A stretch of 64,000 nt of DNA from Tetramitus jugosus (GCA_937625935.1 OW569353.1:62001-126000); one strand, 5' to 3'. Shown: positions 37,087 to 49,145, counted from the stretch's first letter. Numbers and translations are program-made. Notes: generated from the sequence alone by a model not told the origin.

Positions 37087-39102
37087 TCAGATCGTTGCTG
37101 CCTGTTGATCGATTTGGAAGAGATGCGACATCCGGTGACCCAATTTTCTCCTCTTGGCGTCATTGAGCTCTTCCGTTTCTTCTTCTTCTTCGAGAATTGT
37201 TAGTTCCTCACGCATGTCCTGGTTCATTTTATCGATTAGAGTTTGAGCTGTTTCAAGCATGGACAACTGTGCAAGAAGAGTCTCATTCTTGAGCATCAAT
37301 TCATCATAATGGTTCTGGAAAGTTGCTTGCATTTCTTGTATTTCTTTCCTCAACGATTCATTCTCTTCAACCATACTAATCTCCTCCAAGATGAACTTTT
37401 CCATTTGATAGCAGTTCATATTGTCCTTCTCAAAACACTCTGGAAGAGGTTCAGGAACATAGGGCTTCTCCGATGTTTCTTCTCGTTTCATCTTCTTCAA
37501 GTGGCTCTTCTTGGGCACTCTTTTCTTGACCGGAACAATTGGGACAGGCTCTGTTCTTTGTCCATATCGAGTTTTCGACTTGTTTGTCTTACGTCTTGCT
37601 TGTTCTCTCTTCATCTTTTCCTCCAATTCTGCAGAATCACCATTGAATTTGACTCTCTTTCCCACTCGAATCATTTGAGTCGGAGGAGCAATCGTTGTCA
37701 CATTTACTCCCTGAGTGGAATGGTTGACTTGAGTGTTCTCTTCCATCGAAACAGAATTCAATGCTTGAGAAGTTGGATCTGACGTCCTGATAACATTAAT
37801 CTCACCACTGGCCCCAATTGCAGCTATTACGAACACAGTTTGATCCTTCTTACCATCTGAAGAAGTCTTCGGTTTCTGTTCTTGATCAACCATTGGCCTC
37901 CAGATACGCCTCCGAGCATTGATAAACCAATTATTGACTTGTGTCAGAGTGAGACCAGTCATCTTACTGAGTTCATCCTTTTCTGCATCACTCGGGTAGG
38001 GATGGGTGAAGTGATCTTGGAGCCACGACTTTAATAGTTCGACAGACTTTTTGGGTAAGTTGCCTCTGCACATGACAGCATTGACTGCTTGAGCTACGTT
38101 GTTCTCATTGCTATTGTTGTTCGGCAAAGACAGTGTAGCATCACCAGGTGCCTGATGAGAAGTATTATGAGGATGAAACATGTGAGAATTTGAGTTTGGT
38201 GTTGGCATTGAAGGATGATGATAGTGAGTTGTAGTATTGGGTGATGCAACTTGTGGACTCGAATTCAATACATCAATGTTGCCACCTCCACCTACCGTAG
38301 TTCCAAACGATTGTTGATGTTGAGCATGAGAAACATTGGAATGGAACACGTTGGATGATATGGATGGCTGGTGCTGTGGTTGTGATGGTGGTTGTTGTTG
38401 TTGAGAAGAAGATTTAGGTGATGAAAGAAGAAGTGAATTGATGGGAGATGACGATGATGTGGGTGCGTTATGAGTAGGTGAAGCTCTAAAATAGGAAATT
38501 TCACCACCAAAGGATTGAGACGATTGTGGCATGTTTGTTGTTGGTGAATAATGAGAAGAGGAGTTGGATGGTTGACCATGAGAATGATAGAGCTGTTGTG
38601 CTGGTGCTTGAGGTGGGTGATGTTGTTGTTGATGTTGGTGATGGTGATGATGAATGATAGGTGAATGATGTGAAGGAGATGGTTGATAGTACATGGCTTG
38701 ATGGGAATAGTGAGTACCATTAGAGCTTGCATTGTGTTCATTGTTGTTGTTGTTGTTGTTATTGTTGTTCATTGTCATCATCATCATATTGCTATTGTTA
38801 CTGGTGTTGTGATACGTAGAATACGTATTGTTGCTGCTGTTGTTCATCGAGTGATTGCTTCGTGGAGAATACATTGGTTGGTTGGATGGATGATTGTTCA
38901 ATGGAGTGAATGTATGATTATTATGGTTGTTCTCAGAGTAAGGAAATATTGGTTGTGAGCTTTGATGATTGTGATTGGCAAAGAGTAGAGCTTCATAGGG
39001 TGGAAGACTGACTTGTCTTGACTGTGGCGAAGAATCGTTGGTTGGACCAAGGTTGCTGAGAGGTTGATGAGGATTGTTGTTCATAGAGGTGGTGTTGTTC
39101 AT
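37087..39102 (-). CDS. TALE-class homeodomain transcription factor
   Basis: 671 residues. The homeodomain is at about 348-408 and shows the TALE three-residue loop extension: HPYPSDAEKDELSKMTGL, then TQVNNWFINARRR (WF-N-R at 392-397). The preceding 340 residues are Asn/His/Gln/Ser-rich and disordered, with polyN and polyH runs. After the homeodomain come a basic patch (KKRVPKKSHLKKMKREE) and a C-terminal coiled coil at about 580-655, which probably allows dimerisation. No MEIS, KNOX or BELL companion domain was recognised. It probably acts as a nuclear DNA-binding regulator; TALE proteins often work as heterodimers. Confidence 0.93.
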   Translation of the reverse strand: MNNTTSMNNNPHQPLSNLGPTNDSSPQSRQVSLPPYEALLFANHNHQSSQPIFPYSENNHNNHTFTPLNNHPSNQPMYSPRSNHSMNNSSNNTYSTYHNTSNNSNMMMMTMNNNNNNNNNNEHNASSNGTHYSHQAMYYQPSPSHHSPIIHHHHHQHQQQHHPPQAPAQQLYHSHGQPSNSSSHYSPTTNMPQSSQSFGGEISYFRASPTHNAPTSSSSPINSLLLSSPKSSSQQQQPPSQPQHQPSISSNVFHSNVSHAQHQQSFGTTVGGGGNIDVLNSSPQVASPNTTTHYHHPSMPTPNSNSHMFHPHNTSHQAPGDATLSLPNNNSNENNVAQAVNAVMCRGNLPKKSVELLKSWLQDHFTHPYPSDAEKDELSKMTGLTLTQVNNWFINARRRIWRPMVDQEQKPKTSSDGKKDQTVFVIAAIGASGEINVIRTSDPTSQALNSVSMEENTQVNHSTQGVNVTTIAPPTQMIRVGKRVKFNGDSAELEEKMKREQARRKTNKSKTRYGQRTEPVPIVPVKKRVPKKSHLKKMKREETSEKPYVPEPLPECFEKDNMNCYQMEKFILEEISMVEENESLRKEIQEMQATFQNHYDELMLKNETLLAQLSMLETAQTLIDKMNQDMREELTILEEEEETEELNDAKRRKLGHRMSHLFQIDQQAATI

Positions 39103-39295
39103 GGAGGAAAGTCTTGATGAAGTGTTTTTCTCTTTCAGCTGTTGGATGTACTGCTTACTTGGAAATTGAATTGTTTTTTTGATTAGTGAACAGTTGAAGG
39201 CTGACTGTGAACATCGCTTTCAAACGTTTTACCGTAATGATCACTGATTTTCCGCCGCTGTGTTGCTGAAAAAACGCGCCAAAACCAAAAACAAA

Positions 39296-39976
39296 ATGCA
39301 GAGCTTACTGTCGCACTTTGATGCCATACATGTCATACCGCATCAAGCTCACGGATCCCAACCAAAACCACCCATCAAACAGTCTCAGATCCTAACCATC
39401 ACTCCCACCTCAAAACTCTCCTCTCAATGGTCATCACTCATCAACATGAATCACATTGAAAAAGGAATCATACCACCTACTCTTCTCATTGCTCAATACC
39501 ATGGATCTCTGATTCAACTGATTCAATTGTTGAATGAAGCTGTGAGTGGAGAGGAAGAAGATGCACTCACGTTCAGTCTCGAAGATATTCACATTGTTCC
39601 CACTCAACAAAAGAAGTCGAAAGAAGAAGAAGAAGCATCAGACGATGATGACGATGATGATGACTCGGAAAGTTCGTTGAATAAGGATTCGAATAATAAT
39701 GGTGATGATTGGCCAGGTCTAGATCTAACGACAGTCAGAAAGCCGACTAGTGTACGAGAAGAACATCACGTGTCCAATATGAACAGACTGAAATTGTTGT
39801 TGCGAGAGAGATTGCAAGCGATTCATGCAAAACCGACACATATGACTCAAACATTTGTATTTTATATTCTGATGCAATTGCATGGAAGAGTGGCTATGCC
39901 AACGCATCACATGCCAAGTGTGTTCTCTGATCCCACCATGAGTGCGAATGAAATATTTTTGCGATCCAAGTTGTAA
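39296..39976 (+). CDS. Hypothetical protein with acidic middle
   Basis: 226 residues from the ATG at 39296; the longer frame begins at GTG. It begins MQSLLSHFDAIHVIPHQ, has an acidic stretch of Glu and eight Asp near residue 120, and ends with a helical part (NRLKLLLRERLQAIHAKP). I do not recognise the family. It lies 33 bp from the 3' end of XRN1 and shares its upstream region with the TALE gene. Confidence 0.65.
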   Translation: MQSLLSHFDAIHVIPHQAHGSQPKPPIKQSQILTITPTSKLSSQWSSLINMNHIEKGIIPPTLLIAQYHGSLIQLIQLLNEAVSGEEEDALTFSLEDIHIVPTQQKKSKEEEEASDDDDDDDDSESSLNKDSNNNGDDWPGLDLTTVRKPTSVREEHHVSNMNRLKLLLRERLQAIHAKPTHMTQTFVFYILMQLHGRVAMPTHHMPSVFSDPTMSANEIFLRSKL

Positions 39977-40009
39977 GCAAAAGTTAGGATAATACCACTG
40001 GATGATTAT

Positions 40010-43000
40010 TTATTGTTGATTTGGTTGTTGAGGTGGAGCAGATCCGTCATTGTTGGTTGGTTGGTTTGGCAGTGGCGGTTGTTGCTGATGTGGAGGCATG
40101 AATCCCATTGGCATCAGTGGTCCATGATGTGGAGGATAACCTCCATACATTGGCTGCTGAGGGAAAGGGAATGGCCCAGGATAGAACATCATTGGATGTG
40201 GCATTGGTGGTTGCTGCTGTTGTGGCATTGGAAGTGGTGGTTGTTGCTGCTGTTGAGGCATTGCAGGTGGTTGTTGTGGCAGTGATTCATTCAGAGCTCT
40301 GCCTGTTCCTGGAAAGCGCTCAGCTGGCTGTTCGTTGCTCTTGTTGTTCTTACCTTCTCTTGGCTTACGTTGCTGCTGTCCCTTATTAAACTTACTGTTC
40401 TTTCTGTTTTGATTATGAATGGCCTGGAACTCTTGAGCAGGATTGTACTGAGACTGAGTATTCACAGTGGAACTCTGCTGGAACTTTTGCAACAGTTGAG
40501 TAGCTTGATCACGGCACTCATCCAACGTAGCAGCTGTGTTGGCAGTGAATGCCTTTCTAGCTTGTTGCTCCTCGTGTCCCTTCTTGATGGCTTCAATGGA
40601 GCTGCTTGGTTGACCACTGGAATAGAAATGCTTCTCATAAGGCATATTTCCAAACTTTGCTGCGTTTGTTCTCTTAGAGGCCTGATTCTGTTGTTGCGCT
40701 TGTTGTGGTTGTTGTGGTTGCTGTTGTTGCTTTGGTGCCTTCTCTTCAGGTTGCTTGCGGAGTGGCTTACCATTAGGTCCAATATCAAGATTCAAAACAG
40801 AGATCAATGGACAGACACCACCTCTTCTCGTCTTCAATCTACCATCGAGTGTTGTACCACCAATAAATTCAGTGTCGAACACAATCATGGCATGCTCACC
40901 CTGAATACCAACAATAATACCTCTCATGCCAAATGGAACGTGACCAGTGTAACCCATAGTGATGACTCTCTGTCCAATTGAGAACTTGTCTCTTCTGCAC
41001 AAGTTGGTTGGGAAAGGATCACCAGCCTTATAAATCATGGAAGGAGTAGGAATCACGGTTGAAATGGTCTTCAAACCATCCTTATTCTTTGCTTCAAAGT
41101 CGATTGAGGCTGCTTCGATATCAGAGAGAACATCAGATGGGAACAAATCTGTCTCATATGTCAAGAAGGGCAAACTCAAGTGACCATTTGAATGAACCCA
41201 GTTTGAGATTGTGCTGATACGATCGGCATACTGTTTCTTTGCTTCATCGAACGGCAAGTTCATCTCTTCAATATCTGGAAACAGGGCAGCGGCATGCATT
41301 TTTCCAGAATCTTCCTTTGCTTCCAACACCTCAATGAGATCAGGGAACTGAGCCTTAAATCCACTCAATAACTTGACTGCCTTGTCAGAATATTTCCAGC
41401 CAAATGTCTTGTTGGTCGAAAATAGCCCATTCGTTGGCTTGTCAAGAGAGAGACCAGATTGATTGTTCAGATAGTATGTTTCGTCCAGATTCTGAGCATT
41501 GTAGTCCAACTTGGCGTAACCAACAATTCTCTTGTTGTCTCTCGTGTTTCTCAATCTGAGACCAATATTGTGTTTGGCGAGTCTGCCATCAGGCAATTCG
41601 ACCTTGATTGATCCCAGGAGCAAGCCAATAAGACGTGGAGAGATGCCCACCTTCTTTGAAACCTCACCTGCGTGATAGTATCGAGAAGAGGTGTACTTGT
41701 TGATATCTCTTGGATATTCAGGCTGGTAGTTGCTTGGTGGAACTTGAAGCTCTACTCTCAATTTGACATTAGGACCTCTCTTGTCATAACCAATAACCTT
41801 ACCACTGGCACCATAGTTTTCATCTCCGACACAGACCACTTGAGCATCAACCTTGTACTCATCTTCAATATCAGGAGTTCCGCGCTCCACAAATCTTGGA
41901 TCTGGGACAGGATCGTACTTTTGAGGAACAAGCTGAACTGGGTATGCAAACTCTTCACTGTAGAAGGTCTTCACAGTGCTTCCGTTCTTTCCCTTGCCCA
42001 TTCCCTTGAACAACCTTACAAAGAGCAAAACATCAACCTCTCCAACATCGATACCAAACTTCTTTAACAAAACTTGTCTGTGGAAGCCACATTCACGGCG
42101 GAAGCTGTCTCTCTCCTTCTGGTCATGTGAATTTGAATGATTAGGAGAGTCTTCATAAATGCTAGTAAATTCATCACACAAGCTCGAAACATATGCCAAT
42201 CGTGGATAAGGATAACCCACATAGACAGTCTTACCAAGCAAGTGCTTGTATTGTGCTGCAGTATCAACAACTCTTTCACTCTCTTGAGGAACCAATTCCT
42301 GAATCTCTTCATCTGATGACTTGTTGTTTCTTCTGTACTCTTCGACATCCAAATGGAGAACTACAGTTGGTGCTTTGCTTGGCTGAGCATACAAAGAGAC
42401 ACCGACTGTTCTTTGCTCAGCAATGATCTCTCGTGAGAAGAGGGATGGGAATCCCTCGAGACCATTGACACCCATCTTAACACCATCACACAGGGCAGGA
42501 ACAAACTTGCCATTTGGAGGTGCAGGGATGGTGAAAGGTTCAGCCTTGACATGGGAATTTGGAACATCAGGCAGATCACCAGGCAAGGTCGATGTGAATG
42601 TTTCACTCACTGATGTGTCATACTTGAAGATGGAAGGCTGACCGAATGAGTTTCTAAAACGTTCGTGATCTGTCAATCTCGATTGATCAATCTTGGCGAC
42701 AGCAGCCAACAATCTATCACTATCGATAAATGGAAGAAGGACAACTCCTTGCCAATCGTATTTAGTTCCCTCTCTGTCAATAATGATCTCTTCTGGATAG
42801 AAATCAGAAATATCAGAGCCCAAGTTTAAGATAAGCTCACTGTATGGATCTGGTAACAGCTTGCTACTCTTTGGTGGCAACACACCCAACAATTGCTCGA
42901 ATGGGTAGAATGGAGTACCTAAGGTGAATTCAACCTTCTTACTGAGTTCCTCCAAATTGATCAAATCTGAAGCGATTGGAGTGTAGTGGTATGGATAGTA

Positions 43001-44802
43001 CCACTTCCATGAGATACACTGATGATAATAGTAATTGTACATCCATATCAATGCTTCGACAAAGGACAGTCTAAGAGCATCCATCTCCTCCGAATTGTGA
43101 ATATCAATATTCATCTTCTTTTGATAGTAATTCTTTCTCCATAGTTCGAAGCTAAAATCGCCACTCTCTTGATCCACAGCACTCATCAAAATATCATCAC
43201 CATTCTGTGCTGCTTCCTCCAATGGTTCATCGATTATATCACCAACAAATTGGAATGGCAAGAGAGAGTCATCTAGACCATAATGACCCTCGATTGGTTC
43301 AGCAAAATCCATCACATTCGACATTGCCAGAGCTGCATCTAATCCTTCCACGCCTGACGTATCCTTCTTCAAATTATTCTCTTGCATATCAATCATCTCC
43401 TTCATCTCTTGAGCTGATAGCGTTTGTTGAGGCATAAAGGAGCTAGCCTTAGAGCTGATTGATACTGCATCGAACACGCTGGACAAACTATCAATGTGAT
43501 TGGCCTTACTGGCTTGAGATTGAGTCTCAGATGCAGGAGACACCTGTGTAGACTGTGGTGACTTCTTGTGCTTCCTCTTGCCGCCCTTTGACTTTTGCTT
43601 AGAGTTCGATGTGAATCTCTGGCAGAGGATAGAGTCCTCCAATTGTGCAAACTCGTTCACAAATGGTTGCACACGGTTGAAATGAATCGTTCCTTTGTCC
43701 GTTAGATAACCGTCCAAAGTAGGCAAAACCTTCTTGTAGACTTCAAAGAGAGCAGTAATGGCTCCTTCGTGAATATCAAGTGTTGGCATGTGTGGCAAGA
43801 AATCGTTACCACAGAAGAAACACATTAAAATAAAGTCGTCAATAATTCTCTCCAAATCGAATCCAAACGACAGCTTGTCTTTCAAAGTTTGGAACTCCAA
43901 TAAAAAGTATTCTCTCAGTGCACAAATGTGCAGCAAGTGGAATTTCTTCATCAGTGGTTTCGTATCTTGTGCAGGCTCATTCTTTTCCTTGCCAGTCGAG
44001 TAAGTCTGTGTAAACACGTCTTCTCTCAACAGAATGAAATGAGGTTCGTGAACAACGAGACCCAACATGATCAAATCAGCATCCAAACCGTACAAGCAGT
44101 GAACTTCGTTTGGATCGTAACCTGGTTGTGCCTTTCTTCCTCTCACAAACTCCATAATCTTGTGTTCTCCCTCACCTGGTACATCGTGACCAGAGAAAAT
44201 GACCTTGCATCTTCTCCATCTAAGATCATTCTCCATCTTCTTATGGATCATGTATTGAAAATGCCTCGACAGTTCAGCCATAAACTCCGTACCAGGTGTA
44301 ATTGCATTCGAATCAAAAATTTCCTTGTCATCAGGAACAATTTCACCATTCTTGATCATTGCTTGACGTGCTCGGTCAGCTTCCATTGCAGATCTGAAAC
44401 GACGTTGTCTCTGTTGGTTCATCTTGGCTCTTGGTGCAACACCTATTGTCATTGAAATGAATCGAGTTAATCAAACTGTTGCAACAGTCGAGAAAAAAAA
44501 ACGTAGTGATCAACCAATATAGCAAACAAACAAAAAAACAACATACCATCGATAGCCATGAAAAAGTATTGTCTTGGTTGGATCAAGTTAAACAACTGAT
44601 CAATGTATTGGAACACTCTTAGCACAAGTTCCTTTTGAGTCAATAATCGCTTCACTCCTTCATTGTTGTGTGTACAGTTGTGAATAATACCGTTCATATC
44701 CAAGTACAAGTTATCTACAGTTGGAATTGTTGTTTCATTGACTGGCGCAATGGCACATGGATATCTCTCTGAGAGCCATTTAAAAAATCTAGGAACACCC
44801 AT
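40010..44802 (-). CDS. XRN1: 5'-3' exoribonuclease XRN1, two exons
   Basis: Degrades decapped cytoplasmic mRNA from the 5' monophosphate end. Exons 44802-44547 and 44442-40010 join across a 104-bp intron (GTATGT...AATAG) to 1,562 residues. The join restores MAIDGVAPRAKMNQQR, an invariant family block. Exon 1 has MGVPRFFKWLSERYPC and the metal ligand Asp35 in YLDMNG. Exon 2 has PGEGEHK and YGLDADLIMLGL with further catalytic acids, then a long XRN1-specific region of SH3-like and KOW-type folds. The size and extended C-terminus favour XRN1 over the nuclear XRN2. The last 250 residues are Gln/Pro/Asn-rich (PQQQQQPP, then Pro/Met/Gly-rich) and probably disordered. Confidence 0.95.
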
Positions 44803-45337
44803 ATTGTCTTATGTGCTTATATATATCGATTGATCAAAATAGTGATCTCTTTTATAATATGTTATTTAAACAAAAAATTGAAAAAGAGAGACTCTTTTTG
44901 TGTTAATGTTGTTTTGTTGTTGTGATTTGTGCTTTTGTGTGCTTTTGATTCTCAAAGAGTCCAAAAAGCTTTTTACTGGGCCAGGATGCAATGGGAAATT
45001 CGGTGGCTGAGCGAACTTTGGAAGAAAAGAGATGCGACGAATGTTTTGTCGGTTACAAAAAAAATTGCACTCCTCACATTTGGCCGTGCGTTTTGGAGGT
45101 TGATCCTGTTCTTCCAAAAACTCACAATCCTTCGAATAATCACAATTTGGTGATGGCCACAATTTAGCATGAAAATGCAAGATCTTATCTGTCGTACAGA
45201 ACGTGATCGGTCGGAGTAACGGAGCAATTGATGTGTTGAACGGATCAAATCAGTCAATAAAGAAGTCTTCTTGGCAGCAACCCAAAAACGTGACCATCTC
45301 TCAACACAACTTGTAAAAACCAACAACAACTACAAAG
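44803..45337. other. Divergent intergenic region between XRN1 and ALDH
   Basis: About 535 bp, presumably both promoters. Minus-strand open frames of about 100 residues exist but start at non-ATG codons or overlap one another, and they match nothing known. Confidence 0.5.
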
Positions 45338-46852
45338 ATGTCCTTTGATAACAGCCAATTTATGCACTTGATCCCACCACAGGATGAGTTGTGCCACTTT
45401 ATCAACAATGAATTCATCCACAATATCGATGGTGCCAATGCCACATTCGATGTTATCCAACCAAACAATGGTCAAGTGATGTGTCAAGTTGCCTCCGGTA
45501 CGTCCAAGGAAGTTGATTTGGCTGTCCAAGCCGCCGTGGATGCTTTCAAGAAAAACTCCGAATGGCGCCAAATGAGCATCGCTCAGCGTAGAAATATTTT
45601 ACTCCGTCTTGTACGATTGTGGGAGGAGGAAGTGGAAGAGCTTGCAAAGCTCGAATCGCTCACCAACGGATCTCCCATCACACTCAGTGACTACATTATC
45701 AAGGATCTTGTCAATGAGTGGCACTATCACATTGGATGGATGGATAAGACTGCTGGTCGATTAGCTCACGATCCAAATCACAATGACAACAGAGTGACCA
45801 TGGTGAAGCGTGAGCCTATTGGTGTCTGTGGTGTTATTGTACCATGGAATGTTCCTCTCTGGTGCCTCATTGTCAAGATTGCTCCAGCTCTGGCAATGGG
45901 AAACACACTGATTGTCAAACCATCAGAGTTCTCTCCATTGAGTGCATTGAGAGTGGCAAAGCTGATCAAGAGAGCTGGTTTTCCAAAGGGCGTGTTCAAC
46001 ATTGTGCAAGGTTATGGTCAGAATGTAGGTGAACCACTCGTGACGCACCCGCAAGTGCGCAAGCTCGCCTTTACTGGATCTACCGCAACGGGTCGCAGGA
46101 TCATGAAGGCTGCAGCCGACTCCAACATGAAGCAAGTTCAGTTGGAGCTCGGTGGCAAGTCTCCTGTGATCGTCTTCTCAGATGTGAATGTTCCAGAAGC
46201 TGTTCGCATCTGTAACTTTGCCGTATTCAACAACAATGGTCAACTGTGCACTGCTGGTTCCAGAACATTTGTTCATGAGGATATTTATGACCAGTTTGTG
46301 CAGGAGGCTGTGAAACAGGCCAAGGAGATGAAGGTTGGATCTCAGATGGACCCAGAGACCAAGGTTGGTCCACTTGTCAACAAGCTCCAGTTTGAAAAGG
46401 TGTTGGGATACATTCAGACAGGTGTGATTGAAGGTGGTAAATTGCACTGTGGCAGTCCAAAGCCAGCATTCCCAGAAGGTTACTTTGTTCAGCCATGTGT
46501 GTTCACCGACTTGCCTCATTCGTCATCAAAGCTAGCATGCGAGGAGATTTTTGGCCCTGTGATGACCATTTTCAAGTTTAAGACTGTGGAAGAAGTGGTC
46601 GAGATGGCCAACTCTAGTGAGTATGGATTAGCTGCTGGTATTTTGACAAAGGACGTCAGAGTTGCATCCACAGTGGCAGATCTACTTGAGACAGGCACTG
46701 TATGGATCAACCACTATCACGGAGCAATGGTAACAGCAGAGTTTGGAGGATACAAGATGTCTGGATTTGGCAGAGAAGGTGGTGAAGAAAGTGTGCTCGG
46801 ATGGACTCAATCTAAGAGTGTCTTTATTGACATGAACAATAGAGCTATCTAG
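45338..46852 (+). CDS. NAD(P)-dependent aldehyde dehydrogenase
   Basis: 504 residues of the classical ALDH superfamily, oxidising aldehydes to acids with NAD(P). Visible motifs are PWNVP (Asn171), KPSEFSP (Lys194), FTGSTATGR (dinucleotide loop), LELGGKSP (general base Glu270) and NGQLCTAGSR (nucleophile Cys304). EIFGPV and GFGREGGEE follow near the C-terminus. The second Cys usual in ALDH1/2 (GQCC) is Leu here. The overall shape is ALDH1/betaine-aldehyde-like. The N-terminus has no clear targeting peptide, so it is likely cytosolic. The substrate cannot be assigned. Confidence 0.95.
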   Translation: MSFDNSQFMHLIPPQDELCHFINNEFIHNIDGANATFDVIQPNNGQVMCQVASGTSKEVDLAVQAAVDAFKKNSEWRQMSIAQRRNILLRLVRLWEEEVEELAKLESLTNGSPITLSDYIIKDLVNEWHYHIGWMDKTAGRLAHDPNHNDNRVTMVKREPIGVCGVIVPWNVPLWCLIVKIAPALAMGNTLIVKPSEFSPLSALRVAKLIKRAGFPKGVFNIVQGYGQNVGEPLVTHPQVRKLAFTGSTATGRRIMKAAADSNMKQVQLELGGKSPVIVFSDVNVPEAVRICNFAVFNNNGQLCTAGSRTFVHEDIYDQFVQEAVKQAKEMKVGSQMDPETKVGPLVNKLQFEKVLGYIQTGVIEGGKLHCGSPKPAFPEGYFVQPCVFTDLPHSSSKLACEEIFGPVMTIFKFKTVEEVVEMANSSEYGLAAGILTKDVRVASTVADLLETGTVWINHYHGAMVTAEFGGYKMSGFGREGGEESVLGWTQSKSVFIDMNNRAI

Positions 46853-46909
46853 AATTTTTTGTATATCCCAATTGAAGTAAAAACAATTATCAATTTTCTG
46901 AATGCAGTT

Positions 46910-48628
46910 TTATTCAGATGCAGACGGAACAGTCGTATCACTACTCACTGAAGCAGTATTGTTTACAACTGCTGGAATAGCACTAGAGCTCGTATTGTCG
47001 TTCGTACTTTGGGTATTGGCAGCATTATCTGCTTGCTGATTGTTTTGCTGATTCTTGTTGTTCTTTTTCTTGTTCTTATTCTTCCACTGTTGCTTATTTT
47101 TCCACTTGTTCTTGTTGTCCTTCTTGGACGATGTGTTCTGAGCATCTGTGTTCTCCGGTTGTGGCTTTGTTCTCACGAGTCCTGGTTGCAATAAGTCAGT
47201 CTGAAGTGTTCGCGGCAGTATATAGAGCCATCTGGACATTGTTTGAAGATCACTCTCTCTCTTCACAATGTTGTTGACAATAATTTGCTTAAAAGCAGAA
47301 ATCTTGGGTTTCAAATCCTCATCGTTCCAATCAAATTTGCCATGGATCGCTCCAAATTTGTCATTATAGTGATCAAAGTACAGCTCATCCAACAACAATC
47401 CAAAACCGGGAACCATTGGCACATAATATCGCTGATTCTTGTGCAAGGCCACCTCAAAGTCACTCTCTGCGATATGACCACGAGCAACCGCAACCACAAA
47501 GCCAACCATTTTTCGAATTTGATTCAGTACAAAGCTCTGTCCCTCCACTGTTAACACCACGTGCTCCACAGACTGTGGATCACTCTCATTGACAAACGGT
47601 TCACTCACCGTAAAGTTTGTCACATATCTCATGGTTGCATCCGGATTTGTCTTTGCTCTCTGCGTAAAATTGTGATAACACTTTGTACCAATGTACTTTT
47701 TGAAGAGAGCTCTCACTTGTTCCAATCGTTCTTGACTGAGCCTGTATCCTTCAATAAACGATCGAGAGTCCAACAACTCTTGCATCGTTACCACTGACAT
47801 TTGTTCCTCCAGTTTCACAAACTTTTCAGCATCGGTCCACTTTTGTTGTTCAGTCAATTGAGCAATAGGTTCAAATGCAAACGTCGGTATCACATATTGA
47901 TACTTTCTACCGTTGCAACTCCTCTTTGGATCATAGGACGATGTGACTCTTAGGCTCTGATACACGTTCACAGGTGACAAATTCTTTTCTTTGACAATAC
48001 GGTCCAACTCTACATTCAATTTCTGAATAATGTCAGGCAACATGATCATTCGCAAGCAAACAACGTTCAACACTGCACTAACGCCCTTGTCTGTTCGACT
48101 CGCTCTACCCCACGCAATCTTTTTCAAGTTTGCATTCTCCTGAGAGACACCACCTGATGCGACAAGTGCTTCCAACAAAACATCTTCAATGGTAGTGACG
48201 AGTGGATTGGTCTGGAGTCCATTGTACTTGCTACCGTCGTAACCAATGATGAGTGCAACTTTTCTCTTTGGTGTCTTATTACCACTACTACTACTACCAC
48301 CATCATCATCATCATCATTTTCTTCTTCTTCTTGTTGTTTGTTTTGTGGAACAAGAGGTGTTGTTGTTGTTGTTTTTTGTCGTTTGGGAGATGGTTCGAC
48401 TACTACATCTGCAGTAGTAGTAGTAGTTGGTATTTCTTCTGAGGATGATGATGACGATGATGTTGTTTGAGCTTGTTGTTCATTGTTGTTGTTGTTGGTT
48501 GTTTCTTCTTGTGTTGTGGATGATTGATCGATGAGAGGAGATGATGAAAATTCAGAGAATGATCTCTTGTTGTTCACGTTCACATCCATGTGTGTTGCCT
48601 CATTGGTTGATGTCTCTTGATTCGTCAT
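46910..48628 (-). CDS. PUS1: tRNA pseudouridine synthase, PUS1/TruA family
   Basis: 572 residues. Isomerises uridines in tRNA, and in yeast Pus1 also U2 snRNA. The core begins KVALIIGYDGSKYNGLQ. The catalytic aspartate is in GRASRTDKGVSA (Asp180), and LNQIRKMVGFVVAVARG is the closing family block. The first 120 residues are Ser/Thr/Gln/Asp low-complexity with a basic PSPKRQK stretch that may be a nuclear signal. The C-terminus is Lys/Asn-rich and then Ser/Thr-rich. The eukaryote-style spacing between the core blocks favours PUS1 over bacterial TruA. It lies 57 bp from the ALDH 3' end. Confidence 0.93.
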   Translation of the reverse strand: MTNQETSTNEATHMDVNVNNKRSFSEFSSSPLIDQSSTTQEETTNNNNNEQQAQTTSSSSSSSEEIPTTTTTADVVVEPSPKRQKTTTTTPLVPQNKQQEEEENDDDDDGGSSSSGNKTPKRKVALIIGYDGSKYNGLQTNPLVTTIEDVLLEALVASGGVSQENANLKKIAWGRASRTDKGVSAVLNVVCLRMIMLPDIIQKLNVELDRIVKEKNLSPVNVYQSLRVTSSYDPKRSCNGRKYQYVIPTFAFEPIAQLTEQQKWTDAEKFVKLEEQMSVVTMQELLDSRSFIEGYRLSQERLEQVRALFKKYIGTKCYHNFTQRAKTNPDATMRYVTNFTVSEPFVNESDPQSVEHVVLTVEGQSFVLNQIRKMVGFVVAVARGHIAESDFEVALHKNQRYYVPMVPGFGLLLDELYFDHYNDKFGAIHGKFDWNDEDLKPKISAFKQIIVNNIVKRESDLQTMSRWLYILPRTLQTDLLQPGLVRTKPQPENTDAQNTSSKKDNKNKWKNKQQWKNKNKKKNNKNQQNNQQADNAANTQSTNDNTSSSAIPAVVNNTASVSSDTTVPSASE

Positions 48629-49145
48629 GATGTATTGTTTGTTGTTGCTGTTGTAATTTCACCGCTTGTTGTGAATTTTAAATGTCCGATTCACAAAAGT
48701 CACACGCCCCGATAAGCATCAAAGGAAAAAACAGCGATACAGTCCCTGTTTGCCACACAACAACACATCACAACGAAAAAAGCTCACAGCCAAAAAACAA
48801 AACTATCCAATCGACATATTTATTCCAGATCATTTGTCAATCGGCTAGTTATCCCCTATTACCCACACAACTTCCCATCTCTCGTTTTTGACTTTCAGAA
48901 AAATACGCACTCACATCATCACACAACACCAGCTACCACCACCAGCTACTACCACCAGACCCAAAGCACTCAACGAACATTGCAACTTTTTTTTTATTGT
49001 GTGAAGCGGTTGGAGCACACGACAGAATACCCCCATTTTCACATCACACACAACTCTCTCTCCATCAAACAACAATAACAACAATAACAAAACTAATAAG
49101 AGACCCAATCACACATCTTCATAATCCAAAAAGAAATTAACAATA
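48629..49145. other. Divergent intergenic region between PUS1 and the BRCT gene
   Basis: About 517 bp between two divergent ATGs. It contains an imperfect ACCACCACCAGCTACTACC repeat near 48930-48960, an A/T run, and CAACAA-rich leader sequence. No RNA gene was recognised. Confidence 0.5.

Noticed and set aside
44866-45329. Minus-strand frames of about 104-118 residues between XRN1 and ALDH, one with CEECNFFC
   Set aside because: They overlap in different frames, one lacks an ATG start, and no zinc-ribbon family fits.
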